The position numbers and the translations under genes are program-made. A DNA stretch of 33,116 bases from Roseomonas sp. (GTDB taxonomy: Bacteria > Pseudomonadota > Alphaproteobacteria > Acetobacterales > Acetobacteraceae): the NCBI GenBank assembly GCA_028288745.1, contig JAQGHX010000037.1:1-33116 (forward strand), read 5' to 3'. Within the stretch, counting starts at the first letter, position 1. Every line of letters begins with the position of its first letter. Positions 18,155 through 26,570 of this stretch are shown here, piece after piece. The notes under the pieces are model-generated. The model saw only the letters and a program-made list of their open reading frames with translations, searched no databases and was not told the DNA's origin.

Positions 18155-19237
18155 GTGCAGCTCAGGTTCTTTACCATGCCCATGCATCCGCTCGGCAAGG
18201 ATTGGCTGCAATCCCTGGCGGAGGACCGCGAAGCCTTCATCCTGGCCGACGAACTGGCTTTCACCGAAGGCTATTGCGGCGAGCACCTGACCGACCCGGA
18301 GGAGAACATCACCTCCTCCGTCATGTTCATCGCCAGTCTGGCCCATGCCACCAGGCGCATTCGCCTTGGCACCGGCACCGTGAACATGCCGAACCACCAT
18401 CCGGTTAACCTCGCCGCCTCGCTGGCCAGGCTGGACCACATGCTGGGCGGACGCTTCATCCTTGGCACCAGCCCCGGAGCGCTGCCCTCGGATGCCGATG
18501 CCGACCGCCCCGCCATGTTTCTGGAAGCGGTCAACCATCTGCTGGCGATCTGGCGGGGAGAGGCGCCCTGTAACCTGAAGGGCGAGTTCTGGAACGTTTC
18601 CACCGCCCGCACCCACCTGCCGGAAACCGGCATGGGCATCATCCCCAGGCCGCGGCAGCCGCCGCACCCCCCGATCGTCGTCACCGCCGTGGCGCCCTTC
18701 TCCCAAGGCGCCACGGAGGCGGCGGCGCGGGGGTGGGATCCGATTTCGGCCAACTTCCGGATGCCGGTCTGGCTGAAAAGCCACTGGCAGAAATACGTCG
18801 AGGGCTGCGGGCGCGCCGGTCGCGCGGCGAACCCCGCCAACTGGCGCATCGCCAAGACGATCTGCGTGGCGGAGGACGATGCGACGGCCCGCCGCTATGC
18901 CACCGATCCCGGCAGCCCTTACCGCTGCTACTACAATTCTCTGTTCAAGAAACTGAAGCGGCGCGGCGCACTGGGCGTGTTCAAGACCCGCCGTGACCAG
19001 CCAGATGACGAAGTGACGCTGGACGATGTCAGCGAGCAACTGATTATCCATGGCTCGCCGCAACGGGGCGCCGGTCAGGTCCTGGCGCTGCGCGAGCAGA
19101 CCGGCGCCTTCGGCACGCTGCTCTATGCCGGCATGGGTTGGAAGGACCGCGAACTAGGCCGCAAATCCATGATCCTGCTGGCCGAGAAGGTCCGCACGCT
19201 GCTGCAGGCCGCGCTGCCGACGCAGGTGGCGGCATGA
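18155..19237 (+). CDS. LLM class flavin-dependent oxidoreductase (bacterial luciferase-like monooxygenase)
   Basis: This 360-residue luciferase-like TIM-barrel protein is expected to use reduced FMN or F420-type flavin and oxygen to oxygenate a substrate. Typical segments are RIRLGTGTVNMPNHHPVNLA, LDHMLGGRFILGTSPGA and PRPRQPPHPPIVVTA. The N-terminus LRFFTMPMHPLGKDW followed by EDREAFILADELAF resembles proteins annotated as limonene 1,2-monooxygenase-like; that is recalled similarity, not a search result. The GTG at 18155 is chosen because GGAGG at 18145-18149 stands 5 bases upstream and the conserved N-terminus starts there. First gene of the second unit; its stop overlaps the next ATG (ATGA). 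It would initiate or continue oxidation of the imported compound. Confidence 0.88.
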   Translation: MQLRFFTMPMHPLGKDWLQSLAEDREAFILADELAFTEGYCGEHLTDPEENITSSVMFIASLAHATRRIRLGTGTVNMPNHHPVNLAASLARLDHMLGGRFILGTSPGALPSDADADRPAMFLEAVNHLLAIWRGEAPCNLKGEFWNVSTARTHLPETGMGIIPRPRQPPHPPIVVTAVAPFSQGATEAAARGWDPISANFRMPVWLKSHWQKYVEGCGRAGRAANPANWRIAKTICVAEDDATARRYATDPGSPYRCYYNSLFKKLKRRGALGVFKTRRDQPDDEVTLDDVSEQLIIHGSPQRGAGQVLALREQTGAFGTLLYAGMGWKDRELGRKSMILLAEKVRTLLQAALPTQVAA

Positions 19238-20217
19238 GCCCGCATCCGAGCCGCCGCGCGGCCCTGGGCGGCGTGGCCGCGCTTTTCGGCGCCGCACTCT
19301 GCCGCCCGGCGCTCGCGCAGTCGCGCGGGAGCGGGCCGATCCGTCTGGTGGTGGGCTTTCCCCCGGGTGGCTCCGGCGACATTTTCGCCCGTCTGCTGGC
19401 CGACCCGCTGCGGGAAGAGCTTGGTCGCACCGTGATCGTGGAGAACCGCCCCGGCGCGGGCGGCCTTACCGCCGCCGAATACGCGCTGCGCGCTCCGGCC
19501 GATGGCACGGTCCTGATGATGCACACGGGCTCCAGCGCGGTATCCGCGCCCATCGCGCGCAAGGTGCCCCCCTATGACCCGGTGCGGGATTTCGCATGGG
19601 TCGCGCTGCTGTCGGAAGCGCCTTTCGCGCTGGCACTGAATCCGCGCCTGCCGGTGACGGATCTGAAAGGCTTCGTCGAATACGCCCGCGCTCGGCCGGG
19701 CCAGCTTTCCTACAGCAGCGCCGGCATCGGCACGACGGTGCACCTGGCCGCCGAGGCCTTCAAAGATGCCGCCGGCATCGACGTGCTGCACATTCCCTAC
19801 CAGGGCAGTGGCCCGGCCATCACCGATGCCATCAACGGCACCGTGGCCTTCAACGTGGAAACCTTCGGCACCCTGCTGCCGCATCACAGGGGCGGCGCGC
19901 TGCGCATCGTATCCGCTCTCGCGGAACAGCGGACCACCATCGCCCGGGATGTGCCGACGATGCGGGAGGAGGGCTACGACGTGGTCGCCGGCACCTACAA
20001 CCTGCTGGCCGCGCCGCAGAACACCCCGCGGGAGGTGCTGGCGCCGGTGGCCGCCGCCGTCGGCCGCGTCATGGCCCGGCCGGCGATGCAGGCGCAACTC
20101 GGCGCGCTGGGCATTGCCGGCGTCGTGACATCCGACCCCGACAGCGCCCGCAAGTTCGTCGCAGCCGAGATCGCCCGCTGGACGCCGGTCGTGCAACGGC
20201 TGGGGCTGGCGCTTTGA
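19234..20217 (+). CDS. TTT (Bug/TctC) family periplasmic receptor 3
   Basis: This 327-residue orphan receptor has a twin-arginine-like signal (SRRAALGGVAALFG), with cleavage after CRPALA before QSRGSG. Mature signatures are FPPGGSGDIFAR and VENRPGAGGLTAAE. The usual DGYT motif is altered to ADGTVLMMHT, one residue shorter than in its relatives, which may change the binding cleft. The ATG overlaps the monooxygenase stop, and its own stop overlaps the following ligase start by one base (TGATG), so it is translationally coupled between an oxygenase and an acyl-CoA ligase. No TctA or TctB genes accompany it. Confidence 0.91.
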   Translation: MSPHPSRRAALGGVAALFGAALCRPALAQSRGSGPIRLVVGFPPGGSGDIFARLLADPLREELGRTVIVENRPGAGGLTAAEYALRAPADGTVLMMHTGSSAVSAPIARKVPPYDPVRDFAWVALLSEAPFALALNPRLPVTDLKGFVEYARARPGQLSYSSAGIGTTVHLAAEAFKDAAGIDVLHIPYQGSGPAITDAINGTVAFNVETFGTLLPHHRGGALRIVSALAEQRTTIARDVPTMREEGYDVVAGTYNLLAAPQNTPREVLAPVAAAVGRVMARPAMQAQLGALGIAGVVTSDPDSARKFVAAEIARWTPVVQRLGLAL

Positions 20218-22328
20218 TGCAAGATGCTGTGGGCGCGCTGCTGCAGCCACGTTCCATCGCCATCCTGGGGGCATCCGACCGTTCGCGCTGGTCGCGCACG
20301 GCCTTTGACAATCTTCGCGAAGGCGGCTTCGCTGGCCCTGTGCATCTGGTCAACCGGCGCGGCGGCACCGTGCATGGGCAGGCGGCGGCCGAAAGCCCCG
20401 GCGCCATCGGCGAGCCCCTGGATCTCGGCCTGGTGCTGGTGCCGGCGGAGGCGGTGGCCGATGCGGTGCGTGATCTCGGCGCCGCCGGCGCGCGTTCCGC
20501 TGTCATCCTGACCTCGGGCTTCGCGGAATTGGGAGAAGCGGGAGCCGCGGTGCAGCGCGGCGTGGCCGATGCGGCACGCGCGGCGGGGGTGCGGCTACTT
20601 GGTCCCAACAGCCTCGGCTTCATCAATTTCACCGACCATGTCTGCGCCTGGACCACCCCAGTGCGCGCGCCCAGCCGCCGCCAGGGCGTGGCCATCGTTT
20701 CGCAAAGCGGGGCCACCGCCTATTTCCTTTCTACCCTGGCATGGCGGCAGGATATCGGCCTCAGCCATGTGGTGGCGACAGGTAACGAGGCGGACCTGGA
20801 TGTCACCGCCGTGGCCCGCGCGCTGCTGGGACAAACCCCGACACAGGCCCTGGCGCTGTTCATTGAGACGGTGCGCGACCCTGCTGGTTTCCTCGCCCTG
20901 GCCGAAGCCGCGCTGGCAGCGCGCAAGCCCCTGGTCGTGCTGAAGGTTGGCACCAGCGAAGTGACGGCTAAATCCGCCCTAGCCCATACCGGCGCGCTGG
21001 TGGGTGATGACCGGGTGTTCGACGGCATCTGCCGCCAATACGGCATCCTGCGCGCGCGCTCGGTGGAGGACCTGCTGGCCACCGCCGACCTCGCCGGGCG
21101 CTGCGGGCCGTTGCGGCCAGGCGGGCTCGGCATCGTCTCCAATTCCGGCGGCATTTGCGAGATCGCCGCCGATACCGCCGCCGCGCGTGGCATACCGCTA
21201 CCCGACCTGACGCCAGAGGCGGCGGCGGCGCTGCGGCAGACCATCCCCGGTTTCGCCACGCCGCATAATCCGCTGGACCTGACAGGCGCCATCTCGCCGG
21301 AGCAATGCGGAGCGGTGGTCGATATCGTCGCGGCCCAGCCTGGCATCGCCACCGTACTCTGCCCCTATTACGAGGTGCCAACGGCGGCTGAGGATGTCAG
21401 CGAGCGGCTGACCGGCCTGCATGCCGCACTGGCGCGCGGGTTGCAGGCCGCGCCTGTTCCCGGCTTCGTGGTGAGTTATACCGGCACGCATCTGTCGGAT
21501 CTTTCGCGTGATATCGTAGCGGAGACGGGCCTGCCATATCTCGCCTGCGGGTTGGACCGCGCGGTGACGGCGCTGTCCGGCACCTTCGCGTGGTCTGACC
21601 GCCTGCGGCAACCACCCGCCACCCCGCGCGCGGCGCCGGCCATGGAAGCGGCGCGGCCGCGTTCGGAACACGCGGCGCTGCAATGCCTGGCGCGACATGG
21701 AGTGCCGGTGGTGCCCGCCATTTTGGCGACCGATGCGGAAGCCGCCGTCGCCGCCGCTGGCGCCATGGCGGGCGAAGTGGTGTTGAAGGTCGCTTCCCCC
21801 GATATCGGCCACAAGAGCGACATGGGTGGCGTGGCACTGGGGCTGCGCGGCGAGGACGCGGTGCGCGACGCCTTCCACCGCATCACCGCCGCCGCCGGCC
21901 TGCATGCGCCGGATGCGGTGGTGGAGGGTGTGTTGGTGGCCCCGATGCGACCACGCGGCATCGAGTTGTTTGTCGGCGTCACGCGCGATCCGCAATGGGG
22001 GCCAGTGCTGGCGGTAGGGTTGGGCGGCGTCTGGGTGGAAGTGCTGAAGGATGTGGCGCTGCGCCTGCTGCCGGTGGACGCGGCGGAAGCACGGCGGATG
22101 CTGGAAAGTCTGCGTGGCGCCGCCATGCTGGCCGGCCAACGCGGCGTGCCAGCGGCCAATCTCGACGCGGTGGCCAGCGCTATTGCCCGCATCGGCGAGG
22201 CGGCGCTGGCCTTCGGGCCGGATCTCGCGGCGCTGGACGTCAACCCGCTCTGGGTGCGCGGCGATCAGGTGGAAGCACTCGATGCCCTGTGTATTTGGCA
22301 AGAAAGCCAGGGCGGAGAAGGAAAATAA
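20217..22328 (+). CDS. Acyl-CoA ligase (NDP-forming), acetate-CoA ligase family
   Basis: This 703-residue single-chain NDP-forming acyl-CoA synthetase converts an acid, CoA and ATP to acyl-CoA, ADP and phosphate. An N-terminal CoA-binding Rossmann domain starts with RSIAILGASDR. A succinyl-CoA-ligase-like flavodoxin domain with LAHTGALVGDD carries the conserved histidine, and SNSGGICEIAAD follows. The C-terminal ATP-grasp domain (about residues 480-700) has SPDIGHKSDMGGVALGL. Domain order alpha-then-beta in one chain is the usual bacterial arrangement, and length is normal. The unit thus has an activation route unrelated to the AMP-forming synthetase at the left edge. It lies 5 bases before the thiolase-fold gene. 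Substrate unknown. Confidence 0.9.
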   Translation: MQDAVGALLQPRSIAILGASDRSRWSRTAFDNLREGGFAGPVHLVNRRGGTVHGQAAAESPGAIGEPLDLGLVLVPAEAVADAVRDLGAAGARSAVILTSGFAELGEAGAAVQRGVADAARAAGVRLLGPNSLGFINFTDHVCAWTTPVRAPSRRQGVAIVSQSGATAYFLSTLAWRQDIGLSHVVATGNEADLDVTAVARALLGQTPTQALALFIETVRDPAGFLALAEAALAARKPLVVLKVGTSEVTAKSALAHTGALVGDDRVFDGICRQYGILRARSVEDLLATADLAGRCGPLRPGGLGIVSNSGGICEIAADTAAARGIPLPDLTPEAAAALRQTIPGFATPHNPLDLTGAISPEQCGAVVDIVAAQPGIATVLCPYYEVPTAAEDVSERLTGLHAALARGLQAAPVPGFVVSYTGTHLSDLSRDIVAETGLPYLACGLDRAVTALSGTFAWSDRLRQPPATPRAAPAMEAARPRSEHAALQCLARHGVPVVPAILATDAEAAVAAAGAMAGEVVLKVASPDIGHKSDMGGVALGLRGEDAVRDAFHRITAAAGLHAPDAVVEGVLVAPMRPRGIELFVGVTRDPQWGPVLAVGLGGVWVEVLKDVALRLLPVDAAEARRMLESLRGAAMLAGQRGVPAANLDAVASAIARIGEAALAFGPDLAALDVNPLWVRGDQVEALDALCIWQESQGGEGK

Positions 22329-22333
22329 CGAAG

Positions 22334-23485
22334 ATGTCCTTACATGAGACGGCGGCGGTAACGGGAGTGGGAGAGACCGTCTACCAGCGCGGCGCCACCC
22401 GCCCTTCCACCGCCCTGCAGCTGGAAGCGGCGCTGACCGCCATCGCCGATGCCGGGCTGACCCCGCGTGAGATCGACGGCATCATCCCCATCGGCATCAC
22501 CGGCGCCCCGGCCGAGGAACTGGCGACCAACCTGGGCGTGGAGGAACTGCGCTTCTCTGCGCTGACCCCGATGGGTGGCGCCAGCAGCATCGCCGCCATC
22601 CAATGCGCGGCGGCCGCCATCGCGGCGGGCCTGTGCAATCATGTGCTGATCGCGGCGGGGCGCAATGTCTCGGCCGGGGCCAAGGCGGGAACGCGCATCC
22701 ACCAGATGCCGCAATTCCACCTGATCACCGAATTCGAATTGCCGCTCGGCTCCGTGGCGCCCGCGCAGCTCTACGCACCGATGGCCCGGCGGCACATGGA
22801 GCTTTATGGCACCACCAGCGCGCAGCTGGGGGAAATCGCCACCACCATCCGCGCCCATGCGCTGCTGAACGATAACGCGGTGATGAAAAAGCCGATGACC
22901 CTGGCCGATCATCAGGCCTCGCGCATGATCGCCGACCCGTTCCGCCTGCTCGATTGCAGCCTGGAGACGGATGGCGGCGCCGCCTTCGTCATCAGCGGCG
23001 CGGGCCCCGCGCGGGACATGCGCCAGCCCCGCGTGCTGGTCTCCGGCATCGCGGAAGGGCATCCGGACAGCCCCAGCGCCATCACGCAGCGTCCGGACAT
23101 GACGCGGCTGGGTATCGTCAGGGCCGCGCCACGCGCCTTCGGCATGGCTGGGGTGACGCCCGCTGATATTCAGGTGGCCGAAATCTACGACTGCTTTACC
23201 TGGGTTGTGTTGTGCCAGCTGGAAGATATGGGATTCTGCGCCAAGGGCGAAGGCGGTGCCTTTGTGGAAGGTGGAAGGCTGCGGCTGGGTGGCAAGCTGC
23301 CGGTCAACACGCATGGCGGGCTGTTGTCGCAGGCCCATATGCTGGGGTTGAACCACGTGGTGGAACTGGTGCGGCAATTGCGCGGCCAGGGCGGCCGCGC
23401 CCAGGTGCAGGGCGCCGAACTGGGCCTGTGCACCGGCTTTGGCGATATGGGCGATGGCGCCATGGCCATCATGCGGCGGGGATGA
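22334..23485 (+). CDS. Thiolase-fold protein B (Ltp2-like), lacking the nucleophilic cysteine
   Basis: This 383-residue SCP2-thiolase/lipid-transfer-like protein has TPMGGASSIAAIQCAAAAIA (79-98) as its nucleophile loop, with no cysteine at the catalytic place. EIYDCFTWVV carries a tyrosine in the region where Ltp2-type aldolases use tyrosines. NTHGGLLSQAHMLGLNHVVE is the family C-terminal loop. The following DUF35 gene overlaps by ATGA, forming a standard thiolase-like/DUF35 pair. The steroid-degradation precedent (Ltp2-ChsH2) performs retro-aldol cleavage of a beta-hydroxyacyl-CoA; the same reaction on an unknown branched acyl-CoA is inferred. The ATG at 22334 is preceded by GGAGAAGG within the upstream coding end. 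Confidence 0.87.
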   Translation: MSLHETAAVTGVGETVYQRGATRPSTALQLEAALTAIADAGLTPREIDGIIPIGITGAPAEELATNLGVEELRFSALTPMGGASSIAAIQCAAAAIAAGLCNHVLIAAGRNVSAGAKAGTRIHQMPQFHLITEFELPLGSVAPAQLYAPMARRHMELYGTTSAQLGEIATTIRAHALLNDNAVMKKPMTLADHQASRMIADPFRLLDCSLETDGGAAFVISGAGPARDMRQPRVLVSGIAEGHPDSPSAITQRPDMTRLGIVRAAPRAFGMAGVTPADIQVAEIYDCFTWVVLCQLEDMGFCAKGEGGAFVEGGRLRLGGKLPVNTHGGLLSQAHMLGLNHVVELVRQLRGQGGRAQVQGAELGLCTGFGDMGDGAMAIMRRG

Positions 23486-23910
23486 GCACGATGGCCCAGA
23501 ATCAATCCGCGCGGCCACTGCCGCATGCTTCCGACCTGACACGCCCGTACTGGGAAGGCGCGGCGCAGGGCAAGCTGCTGATCCAGCAATGCGGCCAGTG
23601 CGGCAAGCTGCGCCATTACCCGCGCTACATCTGCGACAACTGCCATTCCTTCGAAACTGTCTGGAAGGAAAGCAGCGGCCGGGGCCGCGTGCATAGCTGG
23701 ATGGTGGCGCACCACGCCTACCACCCCGCCTTCGCCGGTGAGCTTCCCTACACGCTGGTGACGGTGGAACTGGAGGAAGGCGTGCGCGCGCTGGGCCGCT
23801 ATGCCGTGCCGACCGGCGAGGGGCTGCGGCTGGACCTGCCGGTGCGGCTGCGGCTGGAGACGGTGGCCGAGGGCGTGGCCCTGCCACTGTTCGAACCACG
23901 GGAGGATTGA
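23482..23910 (+). CDS. OB-fold DUF35 protein with intact zinc ribbon
   Basis: This 142-residue partner of thiolase-fold protein B has a zinc ribbon complete as C37, C40, C51 and C54 (CGQCGKLRHYPRYICDNC). The OB fold follows with GRGRVHSWMVAHHAY and PYTLVTVELEEGVRALGRY. In characterised aldolase complexes the DUF35 chain binds the CoA moiety and is required for activity. The start at 23482 (ATGA overlap) is preferred; ATG 23491 is an alternative. It contrasts with the DUF35 protein at 10933, whose four ribbon cysteines are all replaced. It is followed after 3 bases by the flavoprotein gene. Confidence 0.9.
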   Translation: MSTMAQNQSARPLPHASDLTRPYWEGAAQGKLLIQQCGQCGKLRHYPRYICDNCHSFETVWKESSGRGRVHSWMVAHHAYHPAFAGELPYTLVTVELEEGVRALGRYAVPTGEGLRLDLPVRLRLETVAEGVALPLFEPRED

Positions 23911-23913
23911 TTC

Positions 23914-25035
23914 ATGCGGACCGCACTGGCGAAGCGACTGGGCTGCGAGGTGCCGATCTTCGCCTTTTCCCACTGCCGCGACGTGATCGTGGAAGTCAGC
24001 AAGGCCGGCGGCTTCGGGGTGCTGGGTGCCTCCACCTTTTCGCCGGAGCAGTTGGAGCAGGAACTGCGCTGGATCGACGACCATGCCGGTGGTCGCCCCT
24101 ATGGCGTCGATGTGCTGATCCCCTCCAATTACGACAAGGAAGCGGAAGCCTCGTTGGGCGAACTGGAGCGGTTGATCCCCGACGCCCAACGGAAATTTCT
24201 GGATGGGCTGCTGGAAGAAGCCGGCGTGCCGCCGCTGCCGGATGACGAACGGGCCCGCGTGCGGCAGGAACTGGCGGAAGGCCGTGGCGGCATGACACCG
24301 GATGGTGCCCGCCGCCTGCTGGCCGTGGCGCTGCGCCACCCTGGCGTGAAGCTGGTGGTCTCGGCCCTCGGCGCACCGCCGCCGGACGTGGTTGCGCTGC
24401 TGCGGGAAAAAGGCGTGATGATCGGCGCGCTCTGCGGTAAGGCCTCGCACGCCAAGCGGCACCGCGAGGCCGGGGTGGAGGTCATCATCGCCCAGGGCAC
24501 CGAGGCCGGCGGCCATACCGGCGAGATCTCGACGCTGGTGCTGGTGCCGCAGATCGTCGAGGCAAGCGAGGGAATCCCTGTTCTGGCCGCCGGCGGCATC
24601 ACACGCGGCAGCCAGATCGCCGCCGCGCTGGCAATGGGGGCGGAGGGCGTCTGGTGCGGCAGCGTCTGGCTGGGCACACGGGAGAGCGAGCTGACGCCCT
24701 TCGAGAAAGAAGCCATCTTCGCCGCGAAGGCCGAGGATGCCGTGCGCCGCCGCGCCCGCACCGGCAAGCCAGTGCGGATGCTGCGCAGCACACTCTCCGA
24801 AGCCTGGGAAAAGCCTGGCGCGCCACCCTACCTGCCCACACCGTTGCAAGGCATCCTCTATAACGAGGCCCATGCGCGCGTGGTGCGCGCCGGGCGGCGG
24901 GATCTCTATTCCTTCCCCGTCGGGCAGGCTGTCGGCACGATGAACGAGGAGACCTCGGTGCGGGAGGTGATGCTGCGAATGCAGACCGAATACCTTGCCG
25001 CCGCCGAGCGCATCGCGGCGCTGTGGGAGGAATGA
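23914..25035 (+). CDS. Nitronate monooxygenase family flavoprotein
   Basis: This 373-residue FMN-binding TIM-barrel protein is of the nitronate monooxygenase / 2-nitropropane dioxygenase family. The hallmark AQGTEAGGHTGEISTLVLVP contains H201 at the catalytic histidine position, and FMN phosphate contacts are expected in VLAAGGITRG and GAEGVWCGSVWLGT. Relatives oxidise alkyl nitronates, but many members in acyl-CoA clusters act as NAD(P)H:quinone or enoyl reductases, so the nitro activity should not be assumed. An insertion of charged residues around 85-125 (EEAGVPPLPDDERARVR) is larger than in the minimal family fold. The start codon is the first ATG after the DUF35 stop; the 3' end overlaps the crotonase ATG. 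Confidence 0.88.
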   Translation: MRTALAKRLGCEVPIFAFSHCRDVIVEVSKAGGFGVLGASTFSPEQLEQELRWIDDHAGGRPYGVDVLIPSNYDKEAEASLGELERLIPDAQRKFLDGLLEEAGVPPLPDDERARVRQELAEGRGGMTPDGARRLLAVALRHPGVKLVVSALGAPPPDVVALLREKGVMIGALCGKASHAKRHREAGVEVIIAQGTEAGGHTGEISTLVLVPQIVEASEGIPVLAAGGITRGSQIAAALAMGAEGVWCGSVWLGTRESELTPFEKEAIFAAKAEDAVRRRARTGKPVRMLRSTLSEAWEKPGAPPYLPTPLQGILYNEAHARVVRAGRRDLYSFPVGQAVGTMNEETSVREVMLRMQTEYLAAAERIAALWEE

Positions 25036-25799
25036 TGACCGACGAAGTGCTGGTGGAGCATGAGGACGGCATCGTCATCATCACGATCAACCGCCCGGCG
25101 CAGCGCAATGCGGTCAACCGCGCCGTCTCCTACGGCGTCTGCGCGGCGGTGGACGAGCTGGACGCGCGGGAAGACCTGCGCGTCGGCATCCTGACCGGCG
25201 CAGGCGGGACCTTCTGCGCCGGCATGGACCTGAAGGCCTTCCTGCGCGGCGAGGTTACGCGGGTGGAAGGGCGCGGCATCCTGGGCATCGCGCTGACGCC
25301 GCCGAAGAAGCCCTTGATCGCCGCCGTGGAGGGCTATGCCCTGGCCGGGGGATTCGAGGCGGTGCTGGCCTGCGACCTGTTGGTGGCCGCGCGTGACGCG
25401 CAGTTCGGCCTGCCCGAGGCCAAGCGCGGGTTGGCCGCCGCCGCCGGCGGGCTGCTGCGCCTGCCGCGCCTGCTGCCGCCGCGCATCGCCATGGAACTCG
25501 CCCTGACGGGCGAGATGGTCAGCGCCGAGCGGCTGGAGCGCTACGGGCTGGTCAATGCACTGGTGGAACCGGGGGAAGCCCTGGCGGAAGCCAAGCGTTT
25601 GGCCCGCAAGATCATCGCCAATGCGCCGATGTCGGTCGCCGCCACCAAACGGGTGATGGTGGAACAGCAGGACTGGCCGCTGGACGAGATGTTCGCGCGG
25701 CAGCAGGAGATCACCGGCCACCTGCTGGCTTCCGAGGATGCGCGGGAAGGAGCCACCGCCTTCGCAGAGCGCCGCGCGCCTGTTTGGCGGGGGCACTAG
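25032..25799 (+). CDS. Crotonase/enoyl-CoA hydratase family protein (plus strand)
   Basis: This 255-residue crotonase-fold enzyme has oxyanion-hole segments GTFCAGMDLKAF and GYALAGGF. Both acidic positions used by enoyl-CoA hydratases are occupied: GGFEAVLACD (first Glu) and FGLPEAKRGL (second Glu). Hydration of a 2-enoyl-CoA is therefore plausible, giving the beta-hydroxyacyl-CoA that the Ltp2-like pair could cleave. The start at 25032 forms an ATGA overlap with the flavoprotein; ATG 25035 is equally possible. It is the last gene of the second plus-strand unit and ends only 6 bases from the convergent minus-strand crotonase. Confidence 0.9.
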   Translation: MMTDEVLVEHEDGIVIITINRPAQRNAVNRAVSYGVCAAVDELDAREDLRVGILTGAGGTFCAGMDLKAFLRGEVTRVEGRGILGIALTPPKKPLIAAVEGYALAGGFEAVLACDLLVAARDAQFGLPEAKRGLAAAAGGLLRLPRLLPPRIAMELALTGEMVSAERLERYGLVNALVEPGEALAEAKRLARKIIANAPMSVAATKRVMVEQQDWPLDEMFARQQEITGHLLASEDAREGATAFAERRAPVWRGH

Positions 25800-25805
25800 G
25801 CCGCT

Positions 25806-26570
25806 TCAGCCACGTGGCGCGAAGCGGGGCCGGCGACGGGTCGAGAAGGCCTCCAGCCCCTCCGTGACATCCGGTCCCGGCAGCAGGGCGAGGGCCGCTT
25901 TCGTCTCTGCCCCTGGACCTGAGCCTTGCCGGGCCAGCCGCTTCATGGTCGCCAGAGCGGGGGCGCTGCCAGCCGCCAGGGCTTGGCAGGTGGCCATTGC
26001 CTCCGCCTCCAGCGCCGCATCGGGTACGACGCGGGAGAGGAGGCCCCAGCGCGCTGCCTCCGCCGCGTCGATCCAGCGGCCGGTCAGCATCAGGTCCAGC
26101 GCGCGCGGCAGGCCCACGGCGCGCGGCAGGCGCTGGGTCCCGCCCCAGGCCGGCACCAGGCCATAGCGCGCGTGCTGGTCGCCGAAGCGTGCACCCTCGG
26201 CCGCCAGCACGATGTCGCAGGCCATGGCCAGTTCCAGCCCACCAGCCAGGCACAGGCCGCGCACGGCAGCCACCACCGGCAGCGGGCTCGCTTCCAGCGC
26301 CGCCAGCAATGCGTGGCCCTCGGCCAGGAAGACGGCCAGGGCGGCACTGTCCTGGCGCAGCGCCTGGAAGGCATCCAGGTCGATGCCGGTGCAGAAACTG
26401 GGGCCCTCGGCGCGGATCAACACCGTGCGCACCGTGGCCATCGCCTCGAAGCGCCGCAGCGCGGCCAGCATGGCCACGCGGTCTTCCGGCAGCAGGGCAT
26501 TGTGCCGCGCCGGGCGGGCCAGGGCGATGATGCCGGTCGCGCCCTGGACCCTGGCTTCGACGCCGGTCAT
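25806..26570 (-). CDS. Crotonase/enoyl-CoA hydratase family protein (minus strand)
   Basis: This 254-residue crotonase has oxyanion segments [11 protein letters not shown] and GLCLAGGL present. The first catalytic Glu is conserved in [10 protein letters not shown], but the second site reads [16 protein letters not shown] instead of FGxPExxLG, so the canonical two-glutamate hydratase site is incomplete. This subfamily is common, and its members may be isomerases, hydrolases or atypical hydratases. The start at 26570 overlaps the stop of the metal hydrolase (ATGA), making it the downstream gene of a two-gene minus-strand operon. The reading frame is open far upstream, but that part is the shadow of the hydrolase gene. 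Confidence 0.88.
   Translation of the reverse strand: MTGVEARVQGATGIIALARPARHNALLPEDRVAMLAALRRFEAMATVRTVLIRAEGPSFCTGIDLDAFQALRQDSAALAVFLAEGHALLAALEASPLPVVAAVRGLCLAGGLELAMACDIVLAAEGARFGDQHARYGLVPAWGGTQRLPRAVGLPRALDLMLTGRWIDAAEAARWGLLSRVVPDAALEAEAMATCQALAAGSAPALATMKRLARQGSGPGAETKAALALLPGPDVTEGLEAFSTRRRPRFAPRG

Noticed and set aside
25800-25805. Terminator between the convergent crotonase genes
   Set aside because: Only six bases separate the stops and no hairpin with a T-run was seen around the junction; termination must be Rho-dependent or lie inside the opposing genes.
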